DNA from: Opitutales bacterium
GTDB lineage: Bacteria > Verrucomicrobiota > Verrucomicrobiia > Opitutales > JABSRG01
Assembly: GCA_028280845.1 (NCBI GenBank)
Contig: JANQKZ010000038.1
Coordinates: 62,001-126,000, forward strand
DNA: 64,000 bases
Reading direction: 5' to 3'
Below, in pieces: positions 36,000-44,576 of this stretch. A program made the position numbers and the translations under genes. The stretch's first letter is position 1. Each line of letters opens with the position of its first letter. The notes under the pieces were generated by a model. That model searched no databases, was not told the origin of the DNA, and saw nothing but the letters and a program-made list of their open reading frames with translations.

Positions 36000-36467
36000 C
36001 TATTGGATTTCCATAATCTGCCCCGCCCTGCCGTTCGGTAATAGAAACGGGTCGCCGGTCGATTTTCCGAGAAGTGCATGTCCCAACGGACTTTGCAGGG
36101 TAATGGTTGTTATCTCCATTTCCCCGACCAGCAGGCTTTCTCCCCCGTCAACCGGGGCGACATAATAGTGTTCCCGCTCTCCGTCAAATTGACAGGTCAC
36201 CAGGGCTCCGGCGGCAACATGATCCCGATCGATCACCATTTCCTCCCGCAGGCGGTCGAGGTCGTCCATGTATTCCACCAGTTGTTGTGCATGATGGGCC
36301 TGCCCCGCCGCCAGGTAGGAGGCTTCGGTTGCCTGCGTATCCCATTGGGATTCCGCGCGACTTTCCTCATCGGTTGCGTAGGAAGCAGCATCGTGCTGGG
36401 CTGCTCGCGTGGCATCCAATTGTTTGCGTAGGGCATCACACAAGGCATTGAATACCTGTTCTTTCAT
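36000..36467 (-). CDS. GreA/GreB-type transcription factor homologue
   Basis: 155 residues from ATG 36467 (MKEQVFNALCDALRKQL). The N-terminal coiled coil has the conserved ATDEESRAESQWDTQATEASYLAAGQAHHA, typical of a GreA/B-like subfamily; the C-terminal domain (VTCQFDGEREHYYVAPVDGG... ITLQSPLGHALLGKSTGD) is the Gre FKBP-like fold that binds RNA polymerase near the secondary channel. An in-frame ATG at 36554 is possible but reads less like the family. Divergent from the OmpH-like gene. Confidence 0.85.
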   Translation of the reverse strand: MKEQVFNALCDALRKQLDATRAAQHDAASYATDEESRAESQWDTQATEASYLAAGQAHHAQQLVEYMDDLDRLREEMVIDRDHVAAGALVTCQFDGEREHYYVAPVDGGESLLVGEMEITTITLQSPLGHALLGKSTGDPFLLPNGRAGQIMEIQ

Positions 36468-36571
36468 AAAAGAATTACATAGCTGGGAGACGCGTTTGAC
36501 AACCGATTTCACTCCACCCTTTTCCTGGATTCGGATTGCTGCCTCATGGACCATAATCTAAGCCTGAGCTT

Positions 36572-37138
36572 ATGAAATTGCTCCGTTCATTCACCATCGC
36601 TCTCTGCCTGGTCCCCGCATCACTGCTTATCAGTCAAGACAACCCGCCCCTACGCTACGCCTTTGTCAATACGGACAGAGTTCTGGACGAGACTGGTCTT
36701 CGCGATGAAATCACCAAAGCCTACCGGACGGAGCTCAGCAGCAGCAACGCTCTCCTCCAGGAAAAGCAGGAGGAACTGAATTCCAAGATCAGAACCTATA
36801 ATGCCAAGGTTCAGGATGGCACCTGGGATGATACCCGGCAGCAGGAAGAAAAGCAGATCATCAGCACGGTTCAGAAGGAGGTGGAAACCATGCGTGATGT
36901 CCTCGACCGGCAATTACAAACCAATGCCAAAGAACGGGACAGCAACACCATGCTCGGGCTGATCGCGTTGATTAATAACGTTGCCTCCACTGAAGGCTAC
37001 GATTGGGTATTTCAAGTTACCAATACATTGACTCCCGGCGTCCTGGTAGCCCCGGCACAGGATGACCTGACCGAGCGGGTGATCCTTTATGTGAAAGATT
37101 ACATCGCCACCCAGAAAGCCAATTCAACGGACGAGTAA
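36572..37138 (+). CDS. OmpH/Skp-like periplasmic chaperone
   Basis: 188 residues: signal peptide (SFTIALCLVPASLLIS), then AFVNTDRVLDETGLRDEI, the usual OmpH start strand and helix, a long charged coiled coil (about 60-120) and a C-terminal helix-strand portion. Skp-type proteins hold unfolded outer-membrane proteins as jellyfish-like trimers. The family is divergent, so this is called by architecture. A GreA/B-like gene lies divergently upstream and a PQQ dehydrogenase gene downstream. Confidence 0.75.
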   Translation: MKLLRSFTIALCLVPASLLISQDNPPLRYAFVNTDRVLDETGLRDEITKAYRTELSSSNALLQEKQEELNSKIRTYNAKVQDGTWDDTRQQEEKQIISTVQKEVETMRDVLDRQLQTNAKERDSNTMLGLIALINNVASTEGYDWVFQVTNTLTPGVLVAPAQDDLTERVILYVKDYIATQKANSTDE

Positions 37139-37182
37139 ATTCCAGTTGGTCCTCTCCCCATTCTCACATAATTCCATATCAT

Positions 37183-39300
37183 ATGCCCCACCCCAAAATA
37201 AGGATTAGTCTTCACTCTGCTCTTCTGCTCTGGCCCCTCACCCTCTTCTCCAACAATCAGAACTGGTCGACCTATCTGGGCGATGCCCACTCCTCCCAAT
37301 ATTCCACCCTCGATCAGATTACCACCGAGAACGTTGATCAGCTGGAAGTAGCCTGGCGTTGGGATGGAGGCATGGCCTCTCCTGAAAATCGATCCCAGAT
37401 CCAGTGCAACCCCATCGTGATCGACGGGGTGCTCTATGGAAGCACCGCCATGCTGCACCTGGTCGCCCTCGATGCCGCCACCGGGGAGCAACTCTGGAGT
37501 TTCAATCCGTTTTCCATGGAGGCTTCCCGTTCGGGGCTCGGGGTGAACCGGGGATTAACTTACTGGGAATCGACAGACAGGTCAGATCGCCGGATCCTAT
37601 ACGCGACATCCCACTTTCTCTGGGCCATCGACGCCTGGACCGGGAAACCAATCCCCACTTTTGGCAAAGGCGGCCGGGTCGACCTCCGGGAAAATATGGG
37701 GCGCGACTCCGAGGGGCTTTTTGTGATTTCGAATTCTCCCGGTGCAATCTTTGAAAACACCATCGCCATGCCGGTCCGAGTAAACGAAGGCCCAGGCGGC
37801 AATCTGGCTCCGGGCCACATTCGGGCCTATGATGTGATAACCGGGGAGATGCAGTGGATTTTTCACACCATCCCCCAGCCCGGTCAGGAAGGCTTTGAGA
37901 CCTGGTCCGAAAATGCTCACAACGAGGTCGGTGGAGCCAATGTGTGGTCTGGTATATCCGTGGATCCGGAACGGGGTATCTTCTTCTGTCCGACCGGTTC
38001 TGCATCCTTTGATTTCTGGGGCGGCAACCGGCTCGGCGATAACCTCTACGCCAACAGCCTCATTGCGCTCGACGCCAGAACGGGTGAGCGAATATGGCAC
38101 TATCAGATCGTCCGCCATGACCTCTGGGATCGGGACCTTCCGGCATCTCCCAATCTGTTAACCATCGAACGGGACGGAAAACCCATCCCGGCTGTCGCCC
38201 AAATCACCAAGTCCGGACATGTGTTTGTCTTCCACCGGGAAACAGGCGAACCGCTCTTTCCCATCGAAGACATCATGGTCCCCAGCTCGGATTTAATTGG
38301 TGAGGTGGCCTCCCCCACTCAGCCTTTGCCTACAATCCCTAAGCCCTTTGCCCGACAGATTTTTTCGGCCGACCTGATCACCGATATTTCTGCGGAATCC
38401 CGGCGAGCAGTATTGGAGCGTTTCCACACCCTTCGCCCGCATATGCCGTTTACGCCGCCCAGCACTCAGGGGACGATCATCTTTCCCGGCTTTGACGGGG
38501 GTGGAGAATGGGGAGGCGCCGCACACAACCCCGATGGCATTCTCTATGTAAATGGAAATGAAATGCCCTGGGTGTTGACCATGGTCGACGCCCAGATTGG
38601 AGGACATCCCGGTCGGCAGATGTATTTGCAAAACTGCGCCGGGTGTCACGGCGCTGATCTCAAGGGAAGCCCTGCGCAAAACATCCCTACATTGGAAGGC
38701 TTAAGAAACCGACTCACCCCAGGCCAAGTCGCGGACATCGTCATGAATGGTAAGGGAGTCATGCCCAATTTTAAATACCTTCCGGAGAACTACCATAAAC
38801 AGATTGTGGACTTCATTCTCGACCCTGAGAAAGCGAGTACATCATCCCCCGTCCGCTCGATCAATCCCGGCATTCCCTACACTCACACCGGGTATCGCCG
38901 CTGGACCGACCCCGACGGTTACCCGGCGGTCAAGCCTCCCTGGGGCACCCTGAATGCAATCGATTTAAATACCGGGGAATATCTTTGGGCTGTTCCCCTG
39001 GGCGAAGTGGAAGCCTTAACTCAACGGGGTGTTCCCCCAACGGGTATTGAAAATTATGGCGGCCCCGTGGTCACGGCCGGAGGGCTCCTTTTTATCGCCG
39101 CAACGAAGGATGAGTTTATGCGCGCCTTCGATACTGCGACCGGCGAAGAACTCTGGAAATTCAAATTACCTGCTGGAGGATATGCCACTCCTGCCACTTA
39201 CAGCATCGACGGCAAACAATATGTCGTTATTGCCTGTGGAGGGGGTAAAATGGGGACACCGAGTGGGGACACCTACCTCGCCTTCAGCCTGCCTCAATAA
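37183..39300 (+). CDS. PQQ-dependent dehydrogenase with inserted cytochrome c domain
   Basis: 705 residues with a signal peptide (HSALLLWPLTLFS). An eight-bladed quinoprotein propeller is shown by repeated ALDAATGEQLW-type tryptophan-docking motifs (LVALDAATGEQLWSFN, LIALDARTGERIWHYQ, AIDLNTGEYLWAVPLG, FDTATGEELWKFKL). The propeller is interrupted at about residues 475-560 by a c-type cytochrome domain (NCAGCHGADLKG, CxxCH at about 482-486) that would pass electrons from PQQ to a respiratory carrier. Substrate: glucose/alcohol/aldose class, undetermined. No pqq biosynthesis genes are in the window. Periplasmic. Confidence 0.9.
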   Translation: MPHPKIRISLHSALLLWPLTLFSNNQNWSTYLGDAHSSQYSTLDQITTENVDQLEVAWRWDGGMASPENRSQIQCNPIVIDGVLYGSTAMLHLVALDAATGEQLWSFNPFSMEASRSGLGVNRGLTYWESTDRSDRRILYATSHFLWAIDAWTGKPIPTFGKGGRVDLRENMGRDSEGLFVISNSPGAIFENTIAMPVRVNEGPGGNLAPGHIRAYDVITGEMQWIFHTIPQPGQEGFETWSENAHNEVGGANVWSGISVDPERGIFFCPTGSASFDFWGGNRLGDNLYANSLIALDARTGERIWHYQIVRHDLWDRDLPASPNLLTIERDGKPIPAVAQITKSGHVFVFHRETGEPLFPIEDIMVPSSDLIGEVASPTQPLPTIPKPFARQIFSADLITDISAESRRAVLERFHTLRPHMPFTPPSTQGTIIFPGFDGGGEWGGAAHNPDGILYVNGNEMPWVLTMVDAQIGGHPGRQMYLQNCAGCHGADLKGSPAQNIPTLEGLRNRLTPGQVADIVMNGKGVMPNFKYLPENYHKQIVDFILDPEKASTSSPVRSINPGIPYTHTGYRRWTDPDGYPAVKPPWGTLNAIDLNTGEYLWAVPLGEVEALTQRGVPPTGIENYGGPVVTAGGLLFIAATKDEFMRAFDTATGEELWKFKLPAGGYATPATYSIDGKQYVVIACGGGKMGTPSGDTYLAFSLPQ

Positions 39301-39860
39301 ACTTCTGGCACCCCTGGCTTAGAGAGGGGAACCTGATCCTGGGTTCGGACAGGGATCGTTTTGGGCGACTTTGGCAACGAGGCTGATTTCTTGCCTTCCT
39401 TGGGCGGCTTCACCATCGGGGTTGGCTTCGGGACTCCGTGGTCCGTTGGCACCGTTTGCGGAGAGGCTGGTGGCTCGGGCTTTGGCCGGTATATCGGCAC
39501 CGGCGCAGGATTAGGCTTTGGCTTCGGGGTCGGCCCCTGAATGGGCACCGGAACCGGTTTGGGTTTCGGTTGCGGCGACGGGCTTGGATTCGCCTCGGGT
39601 GGAGGCGTTGTCGCAGGCGGAGGCACGGGGTCAGGAATTGGACCCGGTTGAGGTGGCCCATATCCCGGAGGATAGTCCGGGTATGGGCTCCCCATGTCTG
39701 GATTCGCCAACCAGATCATGGCCACCTCCATCACAACAGGCGCCATATCAACCGCGACCGCATCCCACTTATTCAGAGTGGAACATCCTGTCAGTCCTCC
39801 AACTCCCAGAGTTCCCATCAGAGTGACGAACAGAGGCTTCGCTAGGGGATATGGCTTCAT
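39294..39860 (-). CDS. Proline-rich lipoprotein
   Basis: 188 residues: signal peptide with lipobox GLTGC (Cys about 26), a short hydrophobic stretch (APVVMEVAMIWLA), then about 110 residues dominated by Pro alternating with Lys, Thr and Ser (KPKPVPVPI-like repeats). Such P-K rods span cell-wall or periplasmic space in other proteins. Its stop overlaps the convergent PQQ dehydrogenase by 7 bases. It lies 51 bases downstream of the gene for a membrane protein, on the same strand. Confidence 0.65.
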   Translation of the reverse strand: MKPYPLAKPLFVTLMGTLGVGGLTGCSTLNKWDAVAVDMAPVVMEVAMIWLANPDMGSPYPDYPPGYGPPQPGPIPDPVPPPATTPPPEANPSPSPQPKPKPVPVPIQGPTPKPKPNPAPVPIYRPKPEPPASPQTVPTDHGVPKPTPMVKPPKEGKKSASLPKSPKTIPVRTQDQVPLSKPGVPEVY

Positions 39861-39910
39861 ACCCCTAAAACGAATGTCTCAGCAGCCCTTGCAGGGCAAA
39901 ATACGGAAAA

Positions 39911-41212
39911 TCAGGCGTATTCTCCTCTTACGTCCGACTCGCGGGCGGCTTCTCCCATCCGGCGGCTCATTTCCTTAAACGAACTGTCACCCTCTGGAGC
40001 CTCTCCAGTGAAATCCGCACCCATTTTGTCAACGAGTTCACCAAAGCAGGGATTATAGGAACGGCTGAAGTTGTATTTAAATGCGGCCACTCCTCCCTGA
40101 TCAATCCGTATGGAATGGGCTATAAAACCGCGAACCACTTTCACTTCCCCCATCTCGGGCACAACTTCCATGGTCACATATCCGCCAAAGGGCTTATTGC
40201 GCGCAATAAGGTGGTTTCCATCCTTGGTTTTAATCCAGAAGCTGCGAACGCGCTTGGGAAATCCATCCAGCTTTTTGCCGGGATACACGGGTAACACGAC
40301 CTGGGGTTCCGGGTAAGCTGCGCGCAAGTCTTTAGGCAACCGGGTGGATGTCGCGGTCGGTTCCTTCCCCAGACCAATCCCGCGCAACATCCCCTTGAGG
40401 ATTGGGCCAAAGAGGACAATTCGATAGTAATTGGTCATCCGCATCGCCCACTTGAATAGGAGCAGGCAGAAGAAAAAGATGATGAAATTCAATAGCGTGG
40501 CCAGGGTCGGGCTAAAAATATAAAGCGCCATCAAGCCAGAGCAGATTACTTTTAATGCCGATTCGAACAGAGCATCGATCGCCGGAACCGGGCTTAGCCA
40601 AATCAACACCTCGAATAGAAACTTAATCGTGTTGATCACGAAAATGTTCACCGCGGAGACCACCATCAGGAGCGTACTCGCAGTCATGCTGACAATGCCC
40701 GCCTGCATCACGACTTGTTCTTCGCCCCCGCCCCCAAACTGAATGGTACTGATCCCCTGCATGACGGCGATTGTAGCAATCCCGGCATAAGCTTCCAACT
40801 GATCGATGGCCTGAGCCATTGGCTTAGTGACTTTCGTAAATTTCGGAAGCGATGTGAATACGGTCAGCCCAAGGAAGGAAAGAAACACGAGGGGATTATT
40901 CAGAGTTTTACTCCCCTGCAGGAAGGCATTATCGGGAAGGAGGCCCGCATCTACCAGAAAACTGGCTCCAGACAACATGGTTATCCCAAAAAAGGGACTC
41001 AAGGCAACCGGAGCCAAGGGCCCTATATACTCTGCTATCGGTATACTGGATGCGAAGGTGCTTCCCTTCTCCAGGGAATCGCTCCCCTTTCGGTTCATTT
41101 CATCCACCTGCCCGAACAACAGGCATGGTATCAGCAAACCAAAGCAGAGTCCCATAACCACCAAATGACGCGTTACACCTAGTTCCGGCGGGGCACCTCT
41201 GGATTTTCGCAT
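39911..41212 (-). CDS. Polytopic membrane protein of unknown function
   Basis: 433 residues. An N-terminal hydrophobic segment (about 17-34) and about six more transmembrane helices up to residue 265 are followed by a soluble C-terminal domain of about 165 residues with strand-rich content (FWIKTKDGNHLIARNKPFGGYVTMEVVP). I recognise no family. A Gly/Glu-rich loop GGGGEEQ near residue 163 is notable. It precedes the proline-rich lipoprotein gene on the same strand, and the pair may work at the envelope. Confidence 0.6.
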   Translation of the reverse strand: MRKSRGAPPELGVTRHLVVMGLCFGLLIPCLLFGQVDEMNRKGSDSLEKGSTFASSIPIAEYIGPLAPVALSPFFGITMLSGASFLVDAGLLPDNAFLQGSKTLNNPLVFLSFLGLTVFTSLPKFTKVTKPMAQAIDQLEAYAGIATIAVMQGISTIQFGGGGEEQVVMQAGIVSMTASTLLMVVSAVNIFVINTIKFLFEVLIWLSPVPAIDALFESALKVICSGLMALYIFSPTLATLLNFIIFFFCLLLFKWAMRMTNYYRIVLFGPILKGMLRGIGLGKEPTATSTRLPKDLRAAYPEPQVVLPVYPGKKLDGFPKRVRSFWIKTKDGNHLIARNKPFGGYVTMEVVPEMGEVKVVRGFIAHSIRIDQGGVAAFKYNFSRSYNPCFGELVDKMGADFTGEAPEGDSSFKEMSRRMGEAARESDVRGEYA

Positions 41213-41382
41213 GCAAGTAAGATTGCCGCCTCCCGCCCATAGAGCAACGGATTTATTCCCCGGTGCATTTCAGGCAATTTTGGCACGCCATTGTCACAGT
41301 TCGGGACATTTAGACCCATTGGCGAAATAAGGAAAAATGCTCAAATCACTATAAATCAACATTTTAAAGAATAAAAACAGCC

Positions 41383-41398
41383 TGGTATGCCAGATGCA
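41383..41398 (+). promoter_or_regulatory. Candidate sigma-54 promoter of hsp20
   Basis: TGGTATGCCAGATGCA carries GG (41384-41385) and GC (41396-41397) at the required 12-base spacing, with three mismatches to TGGCAC-N5-TTGCA. The predicted start near 41409 leaves a 26-base leader with AAGGA eight bases before the hsp20 ATG. The site is weaker than the psp promoter, but its placement is ideal. No CIRCE element is seen. Confidence 0.5.
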
Positions 41399-41434
41399 CT
41401 ATGAGGGGTGAATCCAAACCAAGGATAAACAACC

Positions 41435-41851
41435 ATGACTCTAATAAAATACGACAATTACTACAATGATCCCTTCAGTGAGTTAGACCGGTTGCTGGAA
41501 TTTTCCTTTAATCCCCGCAATCGCCTGACTCGCTTCTTCCAGGAAACGGGAAGCCGGGACTTCCGTCTCGATATCTATGCCGATGACGACAACACCTATG
41601 TCATTGCGGAACTTCCCGGCATCCAAAAGAAGGACCTCGACATCCAACTTCACAATTCAGTGTTAACCATTACCGCTGAACGTAAGCAAAAGAAGGGGGA
41701 TACCGAGTCCAGCTTTCGTGCCAAACGAGAAGTAACCCTCAGCGATGACGTTAGACCTGAAAAAGTCGAGGCCCGCTTCGAGGACGGCTTGCTCAAAGTC
41801 ACCCTTCCCAAGCGGGAAGAGCGTAAACCCAAAGCAATCACCATCAATTAA
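41435..41851 (+). CDS. hsp20: Hsp20/alpha-crystallin small heat-shock protein
   Basis: 138 residues. The alpha-crystallin domain (about 45-135) shows ADDDNTYVIAELPGIQKKDLDIQL, VLTITAERK and the C-terminal GLLKVTLPKREERKPKAITIN with the I-x-I/V tail (ITI) that docks on neighbouring dimers. An ATP-independent holdase forming oligomers. First of two Hsp20 genes, 16 bases apart, and preceded by a possible sigma-54 promoter with a good AAGGA ribosome site. Confidence 0.95.
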   Translation: MTLIKYDNYYNDPFSELDRLLEFSFNPRNRLTRFFQETGSRDFRLDIYADDDNTYVIAELPGIQKKDLDIQLHNSVLTITAERKQKKGDTESSFRAKREVTLSDDVRPEKVEARFEDGLLKVTLPKREERKPKAITIN

Positions 41852-41867
41852 CCCAGATTTATCACTC

Positions 41868-42242
41868 ATGGATACCCAAATTACTAAGGAAACTCCGGCT
41901 AAAGCCGCCAAAGAACAACGTTACCTGCGTCCCCGTTATGAGGTCGATACCAGCCAGGACGAATACTTCGTCCGCGTCTATCTGCCCGGCGTCAAAAAGG
42001 AAGCGGTAGACATCACCCTCGACAACGATGACCTGCTCATCCTCGGGCACCGTTCGTCCGTCGTCCAGGATGGTTGGAAAACCATCTACCGTGAACTTCC
42101 GGACGCGGATTACCGCCTGAAACTCCAACTCAATGTCCACATTGATGGATCCCGAATCGGGGCAAAGGTAGAGGACGGAATCCTGACCGTGACCCTCCCG
42201 GTGGCAGAGGAGGCTAAGCCGCGCCAGATCTCCGTGAACTAA
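41868..42242 (+). CDS. Second Hsp20/alpha-crystallin family protein
   Basis: 124 residues from ATG 41868. Core domain: DTSQDEYFVRVYLPGVKKEAVDITLDNDDLLILG and EDGILTVTLPVAEEAKPRQISVN, with an I-x-V tail. It lacks most of the N-terminal arm that drives large oligomers in its upstream partner, so the two may form mixed assemblies. Co-transcribed with hsp20 and ended by a strong terminator. Confidence 0.93.
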   Translation: MDTQITKETPAKAAKEQRYLRPRYEVDTSQDEYFVRVYLPGVKKEAVDITLDNDDLLILGHRSSVVQDGWKTIYRELPDADYRLKLQLNVHIDGSRIGAKVEDGILTVTLPVAEEAKPRQISVN

Positions 42243-42319
42243 TTTCACCCATTTGAGAGGTAGTGAGAACACAGGGAGGACCTAGTCTTCGGACTCCCCT
42301 CCCTGTCAAAAGATAAGGT

Positions 42320-42357
42320 GGCCGCGGTGAGCATGCTTGCATGCACCGCGGCCTTTT
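42320..42357 (+). terminator. Terminator of the hsp20 pair
   Basis: A GGCCGCGGTG/CACCGCGGCC perfect 10-bp stem with a 13-base loop (which itself contains GCATGC) is followed by five T residues. A weaker hairpin with an AGTC-TTCG-GACT core (near 42290) precedes it. Confidence 0.9.
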
Positions 42358-42405
42358 TGGATAGTTTTCCCTTGATTGAAACTGCCTATTCCGCGGTTGC
42401 TCATT

Positions 42406-43401
42406 ATGGACTTTAAAGATTACTACGAAACACTCGGGGTTTCCCGGGATGCCTCCCAGGAAGAAATAAAGAAAGCCTTCCGCAAGCTGGCGCGTAAATA
42501 TCACCCGGATCATAAGCAGGAGCATGAGAAAGCTGCCGCTGAGGAGAAATTCAAGGAAATCAATGAAGCCTATGAAGTGCTCGGGGATAAGCAAAAGCGG
42601 GAGAAATACGATCTCCTGGGCGCCAACTGGAAACAGGCCGCAGGGGCGGGCGCAGGTGGATTTAATCCTTTCGGGCAAGGGTTCCCCGGCGGTGGATATG
42701 GCCAGACCTACGAATCAGGGCCCGGCGGTGGATCGTTTCACTTCGGTGGGACTGGCTTCAGTGACTTTTTTGAACAGTTTTTTGGGATGGGCTCAGGGAT
42801 GGACGGGTTCTCTCATGGGTTCCCCGGAAACCGGGGACGATCCCGGCAAGCCACCCCCAATTTAAATGCGGAAGCAGACTTACTCGTCACTCTGGAAGAA
42901 GCCTTCAAAGGAACCGATAAGCAACTGACGCTGCAACGCACGGGGGAAGATGGCCATGCGACAACCGAGTCGCTACACGTTAAAGTGCCTTCCGGTATTC
43001 GGGATGGGCAAAAGCTTCGACTCAAAGGTAAGGGACATCCCGGGCAAGCGGGCCAACGGGGTGACCTCCTGTTAAATTTGAAGTTCGCCCTTCACCCGGA
43101 CTACCGCCTGGAGGGAGATGATCTCCTCTCTACCCTGGAAATCGCACCGTGGGAAGCCGCCCTGGGCACCCGAGTCAGCCTGCATACCCTGGAGGGAACT
43201 ATTCGACTCAATATCCCGGCCGGGACCCAAAGCGGCAAAAAACTAAAGCTCAAGGGCCGCGGCTGGAAACGAAAAGATGGCACCCGGGGTGACCATTTTG
43301 TCACCGTTCAATTGGTAGTCCCCCACCCGCTCTCTCCCGAAGAAGAACGGCTCTTCGGCGAACTGGCCGACCGTTCAGCCTTTAATCCCAGGGGAGATTA
43401 G
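42406..43401 (+). CDS. cbpA: DnaJ/CbpA-type J-domain co-chaperone
   Basis: 331 residues from ATG 42406 ([12 protein letters not shown]). J domain (1-70) with the HPD triplet in KYHPDH, needed to stimulate DnaK; a Gly/Phe-rich linker (about 85-150); then two C-terminal substrate-binding domains ([16 protein letters not shown] to the end). It has no zinc-finger CxxCxGxG repeats, which marks it as CbpA-type rather than DnaJ. It follows the hsp20 pair beyond a terminator, making a small chaperone cluster. Confidence 0.93.
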   Translation: MDFKDYYETLGVSRDASQEEIKKAFRKLARKYHPDHKQEHEKAAAEEKFKEINEAYEVLGDKQKREKYDLLGANWKQAAGAGAGGFNPFGQGFPGGGYGQTYESGPGGGSFHFGGTGFSDFFEQFFGMGSGMDGFSHGFPGNRGRSRQATPNLNAEADLLVTLEEAFKGTDKQLTLQRTGEDGHATTESLHVKVPSGIRDGQKLRLKGKGHPGQAGQRGDLLLNLKFALHPDYRLEGDDLLSTLEIAPWEAALGTRVSLHTLEGTIRLNIPAGTQSGKKLKLKGRGWKRKDGTRGDHFVTVQLVVPHPLSPEEERLFGELADRSAFNPRGD

Positions 43402-43536
43402 CGCCTTCCGCATAACCAGCTAGAGGCCTTGTCTTTGATCCGGCTTTTCATCCCTAACCTACAAAAAACAGTTGACCCCTCTACCCGGAATCTGTGTTTT
43501 CCTATGTTTCCTTTTGGCCAATGTGGCCAATCCCAT

Positions 43537-43613
43537 GCACCGCTAGCTCAATTGGATAGAGCACCTGACTACGGATCAGGAGGTTGGGGGTTCGACTCCC
43601 TCGCGGTGTACCA
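43537..43613 (+). tRNA. tRNA-Arg (ACG anticodon)
   Basis: Acceptor GCACCGC/GCGGTGT (first pair G-U), D-arm GCTC...GAGC, anticodon arm CCTGA-CTACGGA-TCAGG reading ACG, T-arm GGGGG-TTCGACT-CCCTC and an encoded CCA (43611-43613). The last 21 bases are repeated 174 bases downstream. Confidence 0.97.
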
Positions 43614-43940
43614 CCCATTTTCTAAGGGGCTACGCCCTGTACAGAAAATGGAGGGCCGCGGCGGAGCTTCAGCGGAGACGGGCATCCACACCTTAGCCGG
43701 TCCACGTCGAACCCCCAACACGCGCTGACGCGCTCGTTTGTGGTGGTTGATCGGCTTTAGCCTGAACGACTCCCTCGCGGTGTACCACCTATTTTCTAAG
43801 GGGCTACGCCCTGTATAGAAAATGGAGGGCCGCGGCGGAGCTTCAGCGGAGACGGGCATCCACACTTTAGTCGGTCCACGTCGAACCCCCAACACGCGCT
43901 GACGCGCTCGTTTGCGGTGGTTAATCGGCCTTAGCCGGAA
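43593..43940 (+). repeat. Tandem 2 x 174-bp repeat starting inside the tRNA-Arg 3' end
   Basis: CGACTCCCTCGCGGTGTACC begins both at 43593 (inside tRNA-Arg) and at 43767, and the copies stay nearly identical to 43766 and 43940, with about ten scattered differences. Each unit holds a hairpin (CCATTTTCT ... AGAAAATGG), a G+C-rich core and GACGCGCTCG. The antisense reading frames are open but show only tRNA and repeat sequence. Bases 43614-43949 contain no gene. The structure resembles duplicated attachment sites left at tRNA genes, or a slipped amplification. Confidence 0.85.
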
Positions 43941-43949
43941 CTAAGGCGC

Positions 43950-44477
43950 TTAGCTATCGCCCTTTTTGAGCTCTTCCACATCGATGAACTCATAGAGGTC
44001 CCCCGGAACCGCAGGCAGGGCCATGGACAACTTCAAATCAACCGCGCTCAGGAGGAGGCCCTCCAGTTGGAAGAACCGGGTGGCCAGCCCAACCCCGATC
44101 TCTTCCACAAAAATGTCATAATACTTCATTTTCATTTCAAGGCGTTGTTTTTCCAACGCCATAGAGCGCCTGGCCAGATCCAGGGTTTCTTTGTCAGTCA
44201 GGCCCATGGTATACAGATTCAGGTAATCGCGGATCAGTTGGATGCGGTCATTCTGCAAAGGCTGTAAGGCCTGCTCATATTTATTGTAGACGGGCCAGAA
44301 CTTGGCAGCTTCGTCCGAGGTAAACCGCATGCCATCAGATATGAGCACCATCTTTTCCTGGTTCATTTCCTGGCGGATCCTCTCAAGAAACGCATCCACC
44401 GATATGTCCATATTCGCAGCAAGAGCTCCAGGGAGGATTCCGATAAGCATGAGGGAGAGCGGAAGGAGTTTTTTCAT
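43950..44477 (-). CDS. Secreted helical protein, Spy/CpxP-like (tentative)
   Basis: 175 residues: signal peptide (LLPLSLMLIGILPGALA), then an almost entirely helical mature part. Features such as FTSDEAAKFWPVYNKYEQALQPLQNDRIQLIRDY and the Leu/Met/Lys-rich helix EKQRLEMKMKYYDIF recall periplasmic helical chaperones and stress proteins of the Spy/CpxP type, but the LTxxQ repeats of that family are not clear. It lies divergent from the barrel protein gene. Confidence 0.6.
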   Translation of the reverse strand: MKKLLPLSLMLIGILPGALAANMDISVDAFLERIRQEMNQEKMVLISDGMRFTSDEAAKFWPVYNKYEQALQPLQNDRIQLIRDYLNLYTMGLTDKETLDLARRSMALEKQRLEMKMKYYDIFVEEIGVGLATRFFQLEGLLLSAVDLKLSMALPAVPGDLYEFIDVEELKKGDS

Positions 44478-44576
44478 AGGAGAGAAGATTGGTTAGAGGT
44501 TAAGGCTGGTAAAAGAAGCCTGTTTCTATTCCTTTTCAAGGGGATACCTCTATTTTGCTAGGAACCGCGGCTATTT

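Noticed and set aside
39438-39845. Arg-rich frame antisense to the proline-rich lipoprotein gene
   Set aside because: A repetitive proline codon run on the sense strand forces open Arg/Gly frames on the other; there is no independent support.
41281-41296. TGGCAC followed by GCCATTGTCA, sigma-54-like
   Set aside because: The -24 half is perfect but the -12 GC is absent at the required spacing; the site at 41383 fits better.
43569-43895. 108-residue frame antisense to tRNA-Arg and the tandem repeat
   Set aside because: It only reads the repeat twice; such antisense-tRNA frames are common annotation artefacts.
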